The notes below the pieces were generated by a model. The model was not told the DNA's origin and ran no database searches. It saw only the letters and a list, made by a program, of their open reading frames with translations. Both the position numbers and the translations under genes were made by a program. From positions 8,876,017 through 8,940,016 of the forward strand of contig NZ_JQML01000001.1 of NCBI RefSeq assembly GCF_000744705.1: a DNA stretch of 64,000 nt, given 5' to 3'. This DNA is from Streptacidiphilus albus JL83. Lineage in GTDB: Bacteria; Actinomycetota; Actinomycetes; Streptomycetales; Streptomycetaceae. Of the stretch, positions 25,455 through 34,579 are shown in pieces. Every line of letters begins with the position of its first letter. Position 1 is the stretch's first letter.

Positions 25455-26492
25455 GTGTCCCGACCGTCCGAACCCCTGCCCACGCTCGCCGCCGACGAGC
25501 GGCCGGCGTCCGCGCCGACCGTCGAGCCCGTGTCCGACGCGGTTCCGCTGCCACCGCGCCCGCTCTCCGCGCAGCGGGTGGTCCCGCTGCGGCACCCGGG
25601 GCGCTGGCTCGCGACCCTGCTGGTGCTGGTGCTGGCCGCCCAGTTCGTCCACGGGCTGGCGACCAACCGCTTCTACCAGTGGGACCGCTTCGGCTACTGG
25701 TTCCTCCGTCCGGTGATCATGAACGGTCTGGTGGTGACCCTGGAGGTCACCGCCCTCAGTGCGGTGCTCGGCCTGGCCGGCGGGATCGTGCTGGCCCTGG
25801 CCCGGCTGTCGCGCAGCCCGATCCTGCGCGCCGTCAGCTGGACCTACGTCTGGCTGTTCCGCTCGGTCCCGCTGATCGTGGTGCTGCTGATCCTCTACAA
25901 CTTCAGCGCGCTCTACCGGACCCTGAGCCTCGGCATTCCGTTCGGCCCCGGCTTCGTCCACTTCGGCGAGTCCTCGCTGGCGACGGACCTGGTCATCGCC
26001 ACCGTGGGGCTGAGCCTCAGCGAGGCCGCCTACGCGGCCGAGGTGGTCCGGGCCGGGATCCTCTCGGTCGACCAGGGCCAGCACGAGGCCGCCGCCGCCC
26101 TCGGCCTGCCCCGGGGCTACCAGTTCCGCCGGATCGTGCTGCCGCAGGCGCTGCGGACCATCGTTCCGGCCTATGTCAACCAGCTGATCGGCCTGGTCAA
26201 GGGCACCTCGCTGGTCTTCTACGTATCGCTGCTCGACCTGTTCGGCGAGGTCCAGAGCATGGGCAGCACCTACCCCGGCGACGTCGTCCCGCTGCTGATG
26301 GTGGCGACCGTCTGGTACGTGATCCTCACCAGCATCGTCTCGGTCGCCCAGTTCTACGTCGAGCGCCACTACTCGCGCGGCGCGCTGCGGACGCTCCCGC
26401 CGACCCCGCTGCAGAAGCTCCGGGCCGGCCTGGGCCGGCTGCGCGAGCGCGCCACCGCAACAGCGACCGCAACCGGGACGGTGAACGGATGA
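25455..26492 (+). CDS. Polar amino-acid ABC transporter permease (second system)
   Basis: A 345-residue permease, paralogue of the gene at 22559 and intact here. There is a cytoplasmic Pro/Ala-rich N-terminus of about 45 residues, a first helix (WLATLLVLVLAAQFVHGL), the core FRSVPLIVVLLILYNFSALY, and the EAA loop (QHEAAAALGLPRGYQFRRIVLPQALR). GTG 25455 is set by GAGGAGGGG 5 nt upstream; the gap to the solute-binding gene is 10 nt. The C-terminal tail is Ala/Thr-rich. Confidence 0.94.
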   Translation: MSRPSEPLPTLAADERPASAPTVEPVSDAVPLPPRPLSAQRVVPLRHPGRWLATLLVLVLAAQFVHGLATNRFYQWDRFGYWFLRPVIMNGLVVTLEVTALSAVLGLAGGIVLALARLSRSPILRAVSWTYVWLFRSVPLIVVLLILYNFSALYRTLSLGIPFGPGFVHFGESSLATDLVIATVGLSLSEAAYAAEVVRAGILSVDQGQHEAAAALGLPRGYQFRRIVLPQALRTIVPAYVNQLIGLVKGTSLVFYVSLLDLFGEVQSMGSTYPGDVVPLLMVATVWYVILTSIVSVAQFYVERHYSRGALRTLPPTPLQKLRAGLGRLRERATATATATGTVNG

Positions 26493-27274
26493 GCACCACC
26501 AGCACCATCAGCACGGCCGCAGCGGTGGAGGTCCGCAACGCGCACAAGTGGTACGGCGCGCACCGGGTCCTGGACGGGGTGGACCTGACCGTCCTGCCCG
26601 GACAGGTCGCGGTGGTCCTCGGCCCCTCCGGCTCCGGCAAGTCGACGCTGCTGCGCGCCGTCAACCACCTGGAGAAGCTCGACATCGGCCAGGTCAGCGT
26701 GAACGGCGAGCTGATCGGCGTGCGCCGGCAGGGCGAGCGGTTGAAGGAGCTGAGCGAGCGGGCGATCCTGGCCCAGCGCCGCAACATCGGCTTCGTCTTC
26801 CAAGGCTTCAACCTGTTCCCGCACCTGACCGCCGCCGACAACGTCGCCGCCGCACCGGTGGCGACCGGCAGCGCGACCAGGGAGGAGGCCCGGGCGCTCG
26901 CGCTGGAACTGCTCGACCGGGTCGGCCTCGCCGACAAGGCCGACGCCTATCCGCGCCAGCTCTCCGGCGGCCAGCAGCAGCGGGTCGCCATCGCCCGGGC
27001 CCTGGCCCAGCGCCCCGGCGTGATCCTCTTCGACGAGCCGACCTCGGCGCTGGACCCGGAGCTGGTCGGCGACGTGCTGGCCGCCATCAAGGACCTGGCC
27101 GGCAGCGGGACCACGCTGATCGTGGTCACCCACGAGATCGCCTTCGCCCGCGAGATCGCCGACCTGGTGGTCTTCCTGGACGGCGGACGCATCGTCGAAC
27201 AGGGCACCCCGGAGCAGGTGCTGGACAACCCCCGGCACCCGCGTACCCGGGAGTTCCTCAGCAAGGTCCTCTGA
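26489..27274 (+). CDS. Polar amino-acid ABC transporter ATP-binding protein (second system)
   Basis: A 261-residue ATPase with Walker A GPSGSGKST, Q-loop VFQGFNLFPHLT (Q-G rather than the usual Q-Q), signature LSGGQQQR, Walker B VILFDEPTSALDPELVGDV and H-loop VVTHEI. ATG 26489 overlaps the permease stop by 4 nt. It carries the same insertion before the Q-loop as the first ATPase, showing that the two cassettes arose by duplication. Confidence 0.95.
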   Translation: MSTTSTISTAAAVEVRNAHKWYGAHRVLDGVDLTVLPGQVAVVLGPSGSGKSTLLRAVNHLEKLDIGQVSVNGELIGVRRQGERLKELSERAILAQRRNIGFVFQGFNLFPHLTAADNVAAAPVATGSATREEARALALELLDRVGLADKADAYPRQLSGGQQQRVAIARALAQRPGVILFDEPTSALDPELVGDVLAAIKDLAGSGTTLIVVTHEIAFAREIADLVVFLDGGRIVEQGTPEQVLDNPRHPRTREFLSKVL

Positions 27275-27328
27275 CCCCGCCCCTTCCGACCGCCCACGAA
27301 CGCCCCTTCACCGAATCCCAGGAGAACC

Positions 27329-28372
27329 ATGTCCAGCGCCGCCTTCAGACGCGCCCGCATCCTTCCCGTCGGCATCGCTCTGCTCGCCCTCGCCGGTGGC
27401 CTGACCGCCTGCTCCAGCAGCACCGACGCCGCGACCAGCGGCAGCGGGAAGGGCTCCGGGGCCTCGGCCCCGGCCGGCAGCACCACCGTCGCCGTCGGCG
27501 CCTTCTCGAACGGCGCCGCGAACGAGGTGAACCTCACCGTCCCCGAGGTGGCCTCGATCCGGGCCGAGCTGCCCACCTCGGTGCGCGACGGCGGCACGCT
27601 GGACATCGGGCTCGGCCTGCTGCCCTCCGGCTCCCCGCCGCTCGGCTTCGTCGGCTCCGACCAGCAGACCCTCACCGGCTCGGAGCCCGACCTGGGACGG
27701 CTGGTCGCGGCCGTCTTCGGGCTCAAGCCGGTGCTCAACAATGCGACCTGGGACAACCTCTTCGTCGGCATCGACAGCGGCCGGACCCAGCTGGGCTTCT
27801 CCAACATCACCGACACCGAGCAGCGCAAGACCAAGTACGACTTCGCCTGCTACCGGCAGGACAACGTCGGCTTCGAGGTCCTGAAGAGCAACGGCTGGCA
27901 GTTCGACGGCACCGCCGCCTCCCTGGCCGGGAAGACCGTGGCCGTGGGCGCGGGCACCAACCAGGAGAAGATCCTGGAGACCTGGCAGGCGACGCTGAAG
28001 AGCGAGGGCAGGACGCTGACCATCAAGTACTTCCCCGACCTCAACACCACCTATCTGGCCCTGGACTCGGGAAAGATCGACGCCTACTTCGGTCCCAACC
28101 CCGAGGTGTCCTACCATGTCCGGCTGACCGCGAACACCCCCGACCCGACCCGCAGCGCGGGCAAGTACTCCGGGGCCGGAGCCACCCTCCAGGGCCTGAT
28201 CTGCGCCACCACCAAGAAGGGCGACGGACTCGCCCAGCCGACCGCGGACGCCATCAACTACCTGATCCGGAACGGCGACTACGCCAAGTGGCTGGACGCC
28301 TGGAACCTGAGCAACGAGGCGGTCGCCAGCTCGCTGGTCAATCCGCCCGGCCTGCCGCTGGACAATTCCTGA
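27329..28372 (+). CDS. Lipoprotein solute-binding protein (second system)
   Basis: A 347-residue solute-binding lipoprotein. The signal has lipobox LTAC (Cys about residue 28) and a Ser/Gly linker. The core shows EPDLGRLVAAVFGLKPVLNNATWDN, IDSGRTQLGFSNITDTEQRK and DSGKIDAYFGPNPEV. It is only distantly like the first binding protein, so the two systems may take different ligands. AGGAG lies 8 nt before ATG 27329. Confidence 0.92.
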   Translation: MSSAAFRRARILPVGIALLALAGGLTACSSSTDAATSGSGKGSGASAPAGSTTVAVGAFSNGAANEVNLTVPEVASIRAELPTSVRDGGTLDIGLGLLPSGSPPLGFVGSDQQTLTGSEPDLGRLVAAVFGLKPVLNNATWDNLFVGIDSGRTQLGFSNITDTEQRKTKYDFACYRQDNVGFEVLKSNGWQFDGTAASLAGKTVAVGAGTNQEKILETWQATLKSEGRTLTIKYFPDLNTTYLALDSGKIDAYFGPNPEVSYHVRLTANTPDPTRSAGKYSGAGATLQGLICATTKKGDGLAQPTADAINYLIRNGDYAKWLDAWNLSNEAVASSLVNPPGLPLDNS

Positions 28373-28409
28373 CCACCCCCACGGACCACCCCACGGAAGG
28401 ACCATTCCG

Positions 28410-28997
28410 GTGACCACCACCACACCCCAGCAGGAGCAGGAGCAGGAGCGGTACGAGGTGCGGGCGGTGGTGCTGGCCGACCCGCTGGTCCAACCGCTGC
28501 TGCGGGAGCTGGAGCAGGAGTACACCGCCCGCTACCCGGCGCTCGCGGGCAGCAGCCGGGAACTGGAGCGCTACCCGGCCGAGGAGTTCGAACCGGAGCA
28601 GGGCGGGCTGCTGCTCCTGCTGCTGCGGGACGGCGAGCCGGTCGCCGGCGGGGCCTACCGCCGGTACGACCCGCAGACGGCGGAGCTCAAGCGGATCTGG
28701 ACCCACAGCGGGCACCGCCGCCGCGGCCTCGCCCGCCGGGTGGTCCAGGAGCTGGAGCAGGCCGCGCTGGCGGCCGGGTACCGGCGGGTCTACCTCACCA
28801 CCGGTCCGCGTCAGCCGGAGGCGAAGGGCCTGTACCTGGTCACCGGGTACACCGCGCTCTTCGACCTGGCGGTCGACCCGGAGCAGCTGGGCGGACCGCT
28901 GCCCTTCGCCAAGCACCTGACCGGGACGGAGCCGGTCCGGCCCGAGGACTTCCAGCCGACGCCCAGGGTCGACTTCGGCCCCCGGCAGCCGGGCTGA
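28410..28997 (+). CDS. GNAT-family N-acetyltransferase
   Basis: A 195-residue GNAT enzyme using acetyl-CoA. Motif A is at TAELKRIWTHSGHRRRGLARRVVQELE (R/Q-x-x-G-x-G/A pattern with HRRRGLA), followed by AGYRRVYLTTGPRQPEAKGLY. GTG 28410 follows GGAAGG by 9 nt. The first 15 residues are Gln/Glu-rich. It is the last gene of the SAM-controlled operon and is closed by a strong terminator. In Bacillus, GNAT enzymes in similar transporter operons acetylate S-modified cysteines; a like role here is inferred. Confidence 0.88.
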   Translation: MTTTTPQQEQEQERYEVRAVVLADPLVQPLLRELEQEYTARYPALAGSSRELERYPAEEFEPEQGGLLLLLLRDGEPVAGGAYRRYDPQTAELKRIWTHSGHRRRGLARRVVQELEQAALAAGYRRVYLTTGPRQPEAKGLYLVTGYTALFDLAVDPEQLGGPLPFAKHLTGTEPVRPEDFQPTPRVDFGPRQPG

Positions 28998-29045
28998 GGA
29001 GCCGTCCGGCCGTCGACAGCAACCTCGACGGCCGGACGGCTCCTC
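28996..29045 (+). terminator. Perfect 21-bp hairpin after the GNAT gene
   Basis: Bases 28996-29016 pair without mismatch with 29025-29045 around the 8-nt loop CAGCAACC (arms GAGGAGCCGTCC... / ...GGACGGCTCCTC). It begins inside the GNAT stop codon and should end the sulfur operon firmly. Confidence 0.9.
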
Positions 29046-29113
29046 CGCGCGGACACTCCGGCGGTCGGACGCGCACAAGTGGCGATGCTCGGGTATCGGG
29101 TGATTTGATCGGT

Positions 29114-31311
29114 ATGTCTGTGCTCCGGGCCGGACCGCGACCGTTCGGCGAGAGGTTGGGACAGGACTCCGTGAGCCACTCGTTCGACGCCGATCCGCCC
29201 ACCGCCACCGATGTGGACGAGGCCGTGCTCGCGGCCGTCTTCTCGCAGTTCCCGTCCGGTCTGCACATCCTGGACACCCGGCTGCGCTTCCTGCGCTTCA
29301 ACTCCGCGGCGCAGCACAACGAGCGCTTCTCGCTGGAGGGCGCGATCGGGCGCCCGCTGGGCGAGGTGCTGCGCCGCTTCGACATCGACGACACCACCGT
29401 GCTGACCGCCGAACGCCTGGCCAGGCAGGTGCTCGCCACCGGCGAACCGGCCCGCGGCTTCCTCGTCCATGTGCGGCTCTTCAGCGACCGCCACGCCGAG
29501 ATGGTGGCCTCGATCTCCTGGTTCCGGCTGCAGGACCCGGGCGGGCGGGTGCTCGGCGTCGCCGCCGTCATCACCGACATCACCGAGCAGCACCGCGCCC
29601 AGGAGCGGCTGCGGCTGCTGGACCGGGCCGGCGCCCGGATCGGCACCACGCTCGGCATCGTCCGCACCGCCCAGGAGCTGGCCGAGGCGCTGGTGCCCGA
29701 CCTCGCCGACCTGGCCACCGTGGACCTGCTGGACCCGGTGCTCGGCGGCGAGGCCGCGGTCCCCGGCGCGTCCGTCGAGCAGTTGCCGCTGCGCCGGGTC
29801 GGCCACCGGGCGGCCGAAGGACCGACGGCTCCCGGCCCGACGCCCCGGCCGCCCCCGGGCCGGCCGGGGCCAGCGGCCCGCCGCTCGGCAGCCGGATCCG
29901 GCACAGCCTGACCGAGCTGCGTCCGTGGCTGGTGCGCCGGCTGGAACGGGAGACCGAGTGGCTCGCGGCCGAACCCGAACAGGTCCGACTGCTGCTGGAG
30001 GCCGGGCTCGGCTCGCTGATCGCGGTACCGCTCGTCGCGCGCGGCAGCGTGCTGGGGGTGCTCTGCCTGTACCGGCACGAGACCGCGATCCCGTTCGAGG
30101 ACGCCGACCTGGTCCTCGCCGAACAGCTGGCCGCGCGGGCCGCGCTCTGTCTGGACAACGCCCGGCTGCACACCCAGGAGCTGTCGGCCGCCCGGATCCT
30201 GCGGCTGAGCCTGCGGCCCGCCGAGGTCTCCGAGCACTCCGCCGTGGAGACCGCCTACAGCTACCTGCCGACGGGCACCGGCGGGGACTGGTTCGACGTC
30301 ATCCAGCTCTCCGGGGCGCGGGTCGCCCTGGTGACCGGCTCCACCTCCGGGCGGAGCATCCGCGCGGCGGCGGCCATGGGGGAGCTGCGGGCGGCGATCC
30401 GTGCCCTGTCCGCCCTCGACCTGCAGCCCGGCGAGCTGCTCGCCCGGCTGCACGACCTGGTCACCCGGCTCGGCGGCGAGCGGAAGCGGGCCGCCGGGAG
30501 CGGGACGGACGCGCCGCTCTGGCGGGCGACCTGCCTGTACACGGTCTACGACCCGATCGCCCGGACCTACGCGATGGCCCGCGCCGGGGACCAGCCGTCC
30601 CCGGCGATCGTCACCCCGGAGGGCAGGACCGAGGTGATCGACGTCCCCGAGGGCCGGACGCTGGGCGAGGGCGTACCCGACTACACGACCGTCGTGCGCA
30701 GGCTGCCGGAGGGGACGGTGATCACCCTCTACAACGCGGCGCTGCTGCTGGAGAACACCCGGCAGGAGCGAGTCGACCGGCTGCTGGCCGCGCTGGCCAC
30801 GGGCGACCGGCCGCTGCAGGAGGTGTGCAACGCCGTCCTCGGCACCCGCGCCGCCGTCGGCGACGGGCACGACGCGGTGCTGCTGATGGCCCGCACCCGG
30901 GTGCTGGGCCCCGACCAGCTGGCGGCCTGGACCCTGCCCAACGACCTGACGGCGGTGGCCCTCGCCCGGAAGCTGACCGCCGAACAGCTCGACCGCTGGG
31001 GGCTGCACGGGCTCTGCTTCGCGACCGAACTGGTGGTCAGCGAGCTGGTCACCAACGCCGTGCGCTACTCGACCGGCCCGGTGCTGCTGCGCATGATCCG
31101 GGACCGGGCGCTGATCTGCGAGGTCACCGACGACGCGGCGACGGCCCCGCAGCTGCGCCGCGCCGACGACTCCGACGAGGGCGGCCGCGGGCTGTACATC
31201 ATCGCCCAGGTCACCCAGGGCTGGGGGCACCGCGCGGCGGGACGCGGCAAGACCATCTGGACCGAGCAGGCCCTTCCGGTCGCCCGGCCGGTCGACCAGG
31301 AACGGACCTAG
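29114..31311 (+). pseudogene. PAS-GAF-PP2C-ATPase regulator, frameshifted
   Basis: Two frames together make one Streptomyces-type SpoIIE-family protein of about 730 residues. The first (to about 29830) carries a PAS domain (FPSGLHILDTRLRFLRFNSAA) and the start of a GAF domain (RIGTTLGIVRTAQELAEAL). The second, one base earlier in phase, carries the GAF end (LIAVPLVARGSVLGVLCLYR), a PP2C-like domain (GTGGDWFDVIQLSG) and an anti-sigma-like ATPase (ELVVSELVTNAVRYS, GGRGLYIIAQ). A missing base in the GC-rich run 29800-29880 explains the break. The PP2C site is also degenerate: the usual GDVxGHG reads TGSTSGR, losing a metal Asp. Start uncertain: ATG 29114 or GTG 29171. Confidence 0.75.
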
Positions 31312-31342
31312 CGTGCGAACCGAGCGGGGACGAGGTGCTGAC

Positions 31343-33735
31343 GTGCGGGGTGGCAACCGGGCGCGTGCCTGGGTCGCGGGCGCGGTGACCGCGGCGGTGG
31401 CCGGTGCGGCGGTGCTGAGCGGGGGCGGACCGGGAGCGCTGCGGGTCGGCCGGGCCTACGCCGCCCCCGGGCCGCCCCCCGGAGCGCCGCTCGGGCCGTC
31501 GTGCTCGACACGGAGCCGCCGGCGGCGCTGGTCGACCCGTTCGTCGGCACCGGCAGCGGCGGCCGGTGGGTCGGCCGGATCAACGCCTTCCCCGGCGCTT
31601 CGGCCCCCTTCGGCATGGTGCAGTGGAGCCCGGACACCACCTCCCGTCCCCAGGGCGGCGGTTACGACTACGCGGACTCCGCGCTCACCGGCTTCAGCCT
31701 CACCCACCTGTCGGGCCCCGGCTGCCCGGTCGCCGGGGACGTGCCCTTCCTGCCGGTCGCCGGTGACGTCCCGGCCGCACCGGAACGGGCGACGGCGCAG
31801 TTCCGGCACGACAGCGAGAGCGCCCGGCCCGGCTACTACGCGGTGACGGCCGGTCAGGTCAGGACCGAGCTCAGCACCACCGTGCGCACCGGCATCGCCC
31901 GCTTCCACTACCCCCGGGGGCGGGCCGCGCACCTGCTGGTGAAGGTGGACGGCGGGGCCACCCGCGACTCCGACGGCCTGGTCCGCGCCGTCGGCGACCG
32001 GGAGATCACCGGCCAGGTCACCAGCGGCGGCTTCTGCGGCAGCCGGAACCGTTACACCATCTACTTCGCGGCCCGCTTCGACCGTCCGATCGGCGCCGTC
32101 GACCAGTGGCCGGGCACCACGGCGGGCGCCACGCTGAGTTTCGACCCGGACGCCGACGGCACCGTCCGGATGAAGTCCGCCGTCTCCTACGTCAGCGCCG
32201 ACGGCGCCCTGGGCAACCTGGAGGCCGAGGCCGACAGCTGGGACCTGGACCAGGTCGCCGCCCGGGAACAGGACCGGTGGAACCGGCAACTGGCCTCGGT
32301 GACGGTGGCCGGCGGCACCCGCGACCAGCGCTCCACCTTCTACACCGCGCTCTACCACTCGCTGCTGCACCCCGGCGTCTTCAACGACGCGGACGGCCGC
32401 TACCCGGGCTTCGACGGGCAGGTCCACCGCACCGCGCCCGGGCACACCCAGTACGCGGACTTCTCCGGCTGGGACATCTACCGGTGCGAGATGCCGCTGC
32501 TCGCCATGACCGTCCCCGACCGGGCCGACGACATGGCCACCTCGCTGCTCAACGACGCCGACCAGGGCGGCTGGCTGCCGAAGTGGCCGGTGGCGAACGG
32601 CTACACCGCGGAGATGAGCGGCGACGCGGCGGACCCGGTACTGGCCGACGTCTACGCCTTCGGCGACCACGGCTTCGACGCCCGCTCCGCGCTCCGGCTG
32701 ATGGTGCACGGCGCCGAGGACCCGCCGCAGCCGCCGGGCCAGGGCTGGTACATCGAACGCCCCTGGGGCGCCGAGTACCTGACGCGCGGCTATGTGCCCA
32801 GCACGGTGCCCGCCCCCGCTCCCGGCGCGCCCACCGGGCGCGCCCCGGCGGACCGCGCCCCCACCGACACCGCCCCGCCGGGCCCGCCGCCGCCCGCCGC
32901 GATCAGGCACAGCGCGTCGACGACGCTGGAGTACGCCGCCGCCGACTTCGCCGTCTCGCGGCTCGCCGCCGAGCTGGGCGACGGCGCCACCGCGCAGCGC
33001 TTCCGGACCCGTTCGCACAACTGGGCCAACCTCTTCGACCCGGCCACCGGCTACATCCGCCCGCGCGACGCCGACGGCGCCTTTCCGGCCGGGCCGCCGG
33101 TCGACGTCCGCGACGGCCACGAGCAGAGCGGATTCGCCGAGGGCAACGCCGCGCAGTACACCTGGATGGTCACCCAGGACCTGCCGGCCCTGATCGCCGC
33201 CGTCGGCGGGCCCGGGGCCGCCACCGCCCGGCTGGACACCTACTTCACCCAGCTCAACGCCGGTCCCGGCCGGCCCTACCACTGGCAGGGCAACGAACCC
33301 GGCTTCGCCACCCCCTGGATCTACGACAGCACCGGCCGCCCGGACCGGACCCAGGCAGTGGTCCGCTCGATCATGGACCAGCTCTACTCGCCGACCCCGG
33401 GCGGCGAACCGGGCAACGACGACCTGGGGGCGATGAGCTCCTGGTACGTCTGGGCCGCGCTCGGCCTCTACCCGGAGACGGCCGGTGCGCCGCTGCTGGC
33501 GCTCTCGACGCCGTTGTTCCCGCGCGCCGTGGTGCACCGCCCGGGCCGTCCTGACCTGGTGCTGACGACCACCGGCAGCGGACGCTTCGTCAGTGCCCTG
33601 GCCCGCGACGGGGTGCCGAGCACCCGCACCTGGATCGACCCGGCGCGGACCGGGCGACTGGATTTCATCCTGGCCGCCGCACCCGACCCGGGCTGGGGCA
33701 CGGACCCGGCCGACGCGCCGCCGGTGCTGGGCTGA
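31343..33735 (+). CDS. Secreted GH92 alpha-mannosidase, signal peptide out of frame
   Basis: The main frame (from about 31500) is a full GH92 enzyme of about 745 residues, a calcium-dependent exo-alpha-mannosidase. Seen: VDPFVGTGSGGRWVGRIN, FPGASAPFGMVQWSPDT, LTHLSGPGCPVAGD, SGWDIYRCEMPLLAM, EGNAAQYTWMVTQDL and the family hallmark GNDDLGAMSSWYVWAALG. A signal peptide (GTG 31343; ARAWVAGAVTAAVAGAAVLS, then AYAAPG) lies just upstream but in another phase; one missing C in the CCCCCC run near 31480 would join them. A Pro/Ala-rich insert (about residues 440-470) interrupts the catalytic domain. GTG 31313 is an alternative start. Confidence 0.85.
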
Positions 33736-33753
33736 GCCGGCACGGAAAAAGCC

Positions 33754-33789
33754 GGTTGATTTGGAGAATGTTTGCTCCCATAATCAACC
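33754..33789. promoter_or_regulatory. Inverted repeat overlapping the TetR gene start
   Basis: GGTTGATT (33754-33761) and AATCAACC (33782-33789) are a perfect 8-bp inverted repeat ending one base before the TetR start codon, with an inner TTGGAG/CTCCCA pair. There is no ribosome site, so the message may be leaderless and the palindrome a self-repression operator. Confidence 0.6.
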
Positions 33790-33790
33790 C

Positions 33791-34417
33791 ATGGAGCAAG
33801 GGGCGGGGACCGGGGCGGCAACGGGCAGGGCGCAGCGCGGGCGTCCGCGCGCCTACGACCTGGACCAGGTGCTGCGCGCATCCGTCCAGGTGTTCTGCGA
33901 ACGCGGACTGCACGGCACCTCGATCATGGACCTCGCCGGGGCGACCGGTCTCACCACGGGGAGCCTCTACAAGGCGTTCGCCGACAAGGACGCCATGTAC
34001 CGGGCCTCGCTGGAGTGGCAGTCCAGTCAGCGGGAGGCCGAACTCCGCGAGCGGATGGACACCGGGACGACCGGGCTCGACAAGCTCCGTGCGGTCCTGG
34101 AGTTCATCGCCGACCTCTCCAGCGGCCTCGCCGGGCACGAGGGCTGTCTGGTCGTGGAGACGACCGTCGGCATCGGCGCCCGGGAGGCCGGGATCGGCGA
34201 GGTGGCGACCCGGGTGCTGGAGCGTCGCCGGGCCATGCTGGTCGAGCTGATCGAGCTCGGCCGGGCCGACGGCTCCGTCCGGACCGACGTGGACAGCGGC
34301 GCGGTGGCCGCCACCCTGCTCTGTCTCACCCAGGGGATGCGGGTGGTGGGGAAGACCGGCCCCGCGCCGGAGGCGATGGCCTCGGTCGTGTCGGTCGCCC
34401 TGACCCTGCTGACCTGA
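33791..34417 (+). CDS. TetR-family regulator
   Basis: A 208-residue TetR protein. The N-terminal 20 residues are Gly/Ala-rich, then the helix-turn-helix (LRASVQVFCERGLHGTSIMDLAGATGLTTGSLYKAFADKDAMY, about 32-75). The C-terminal ligand domain has a Cys in GHEGCLVVETTVGIGAR, like AcuR/YxaF-type members with TetR_C domains. ATG 33791 has no Shine-Dalgarno. It is followed by repeat DNA and an MFS exporter, so it probably controls that transporter. Confidence 0.9.
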   Translation: MEQGAGTGAATGRAQRGRPRAYDLDQVLRASVQVFCERGLHGTSIMDLAGATGLTTGSLYKAFADKDAMYRASLEWQSSQREAELRERMDTGTTGLDKLRAVLEFIADLSSGLAGHEGCLVVETTVGIGAREAGIGEVATRVLERRRAMLVELIELGRADGSVRTDVDSGAVAATLLCLTQGMRVVGKTGPAPEAMASVVSVALTLLT

Positions 34418-34447
34418 GCCCGGTGCGGTGACCTGAGCCCGGTGCGG
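34410..34447. repeat. 19-bp tandem duplication across the TetR stop codon
   Basis: Two perfect copies of TGACCTGAGCCCGGTGCGG (34410-34428, 34429-34447); the first contains the TetR stop codon (34415-34417). One of several stop-spanning duplications in this window. Confidence 0.9.
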
Positions 34448-34471
34448 TGACCCGAACCGCCGTGACCCGCC

Positions 34472-34521
34472 TGTCGTGACCCGTCTGTCGTGACCCTTTG
34501 TCGTGAACCTCTGTCGTGACC
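34472..34521. repeat. Four direct repeats TGTCGTGAMC before the MFS gene
   Basis: Copies at 34472-34481, 34486-34495, 34499-34508 (GAAC variant) and 34512-34521, spaced 13-14 bp. A weaker fifth precedes them at about 34460. They fill the gap between the TetR and MFS genes and could be regulator half-sites or simple slippage products. Confidence 0.7.
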
Positions 34522-34579
34522 TGTCGGTCGCGATCCGCCACTCCTTCTGCGCCGCGCACCACCGAACCTAGGGATCGTC

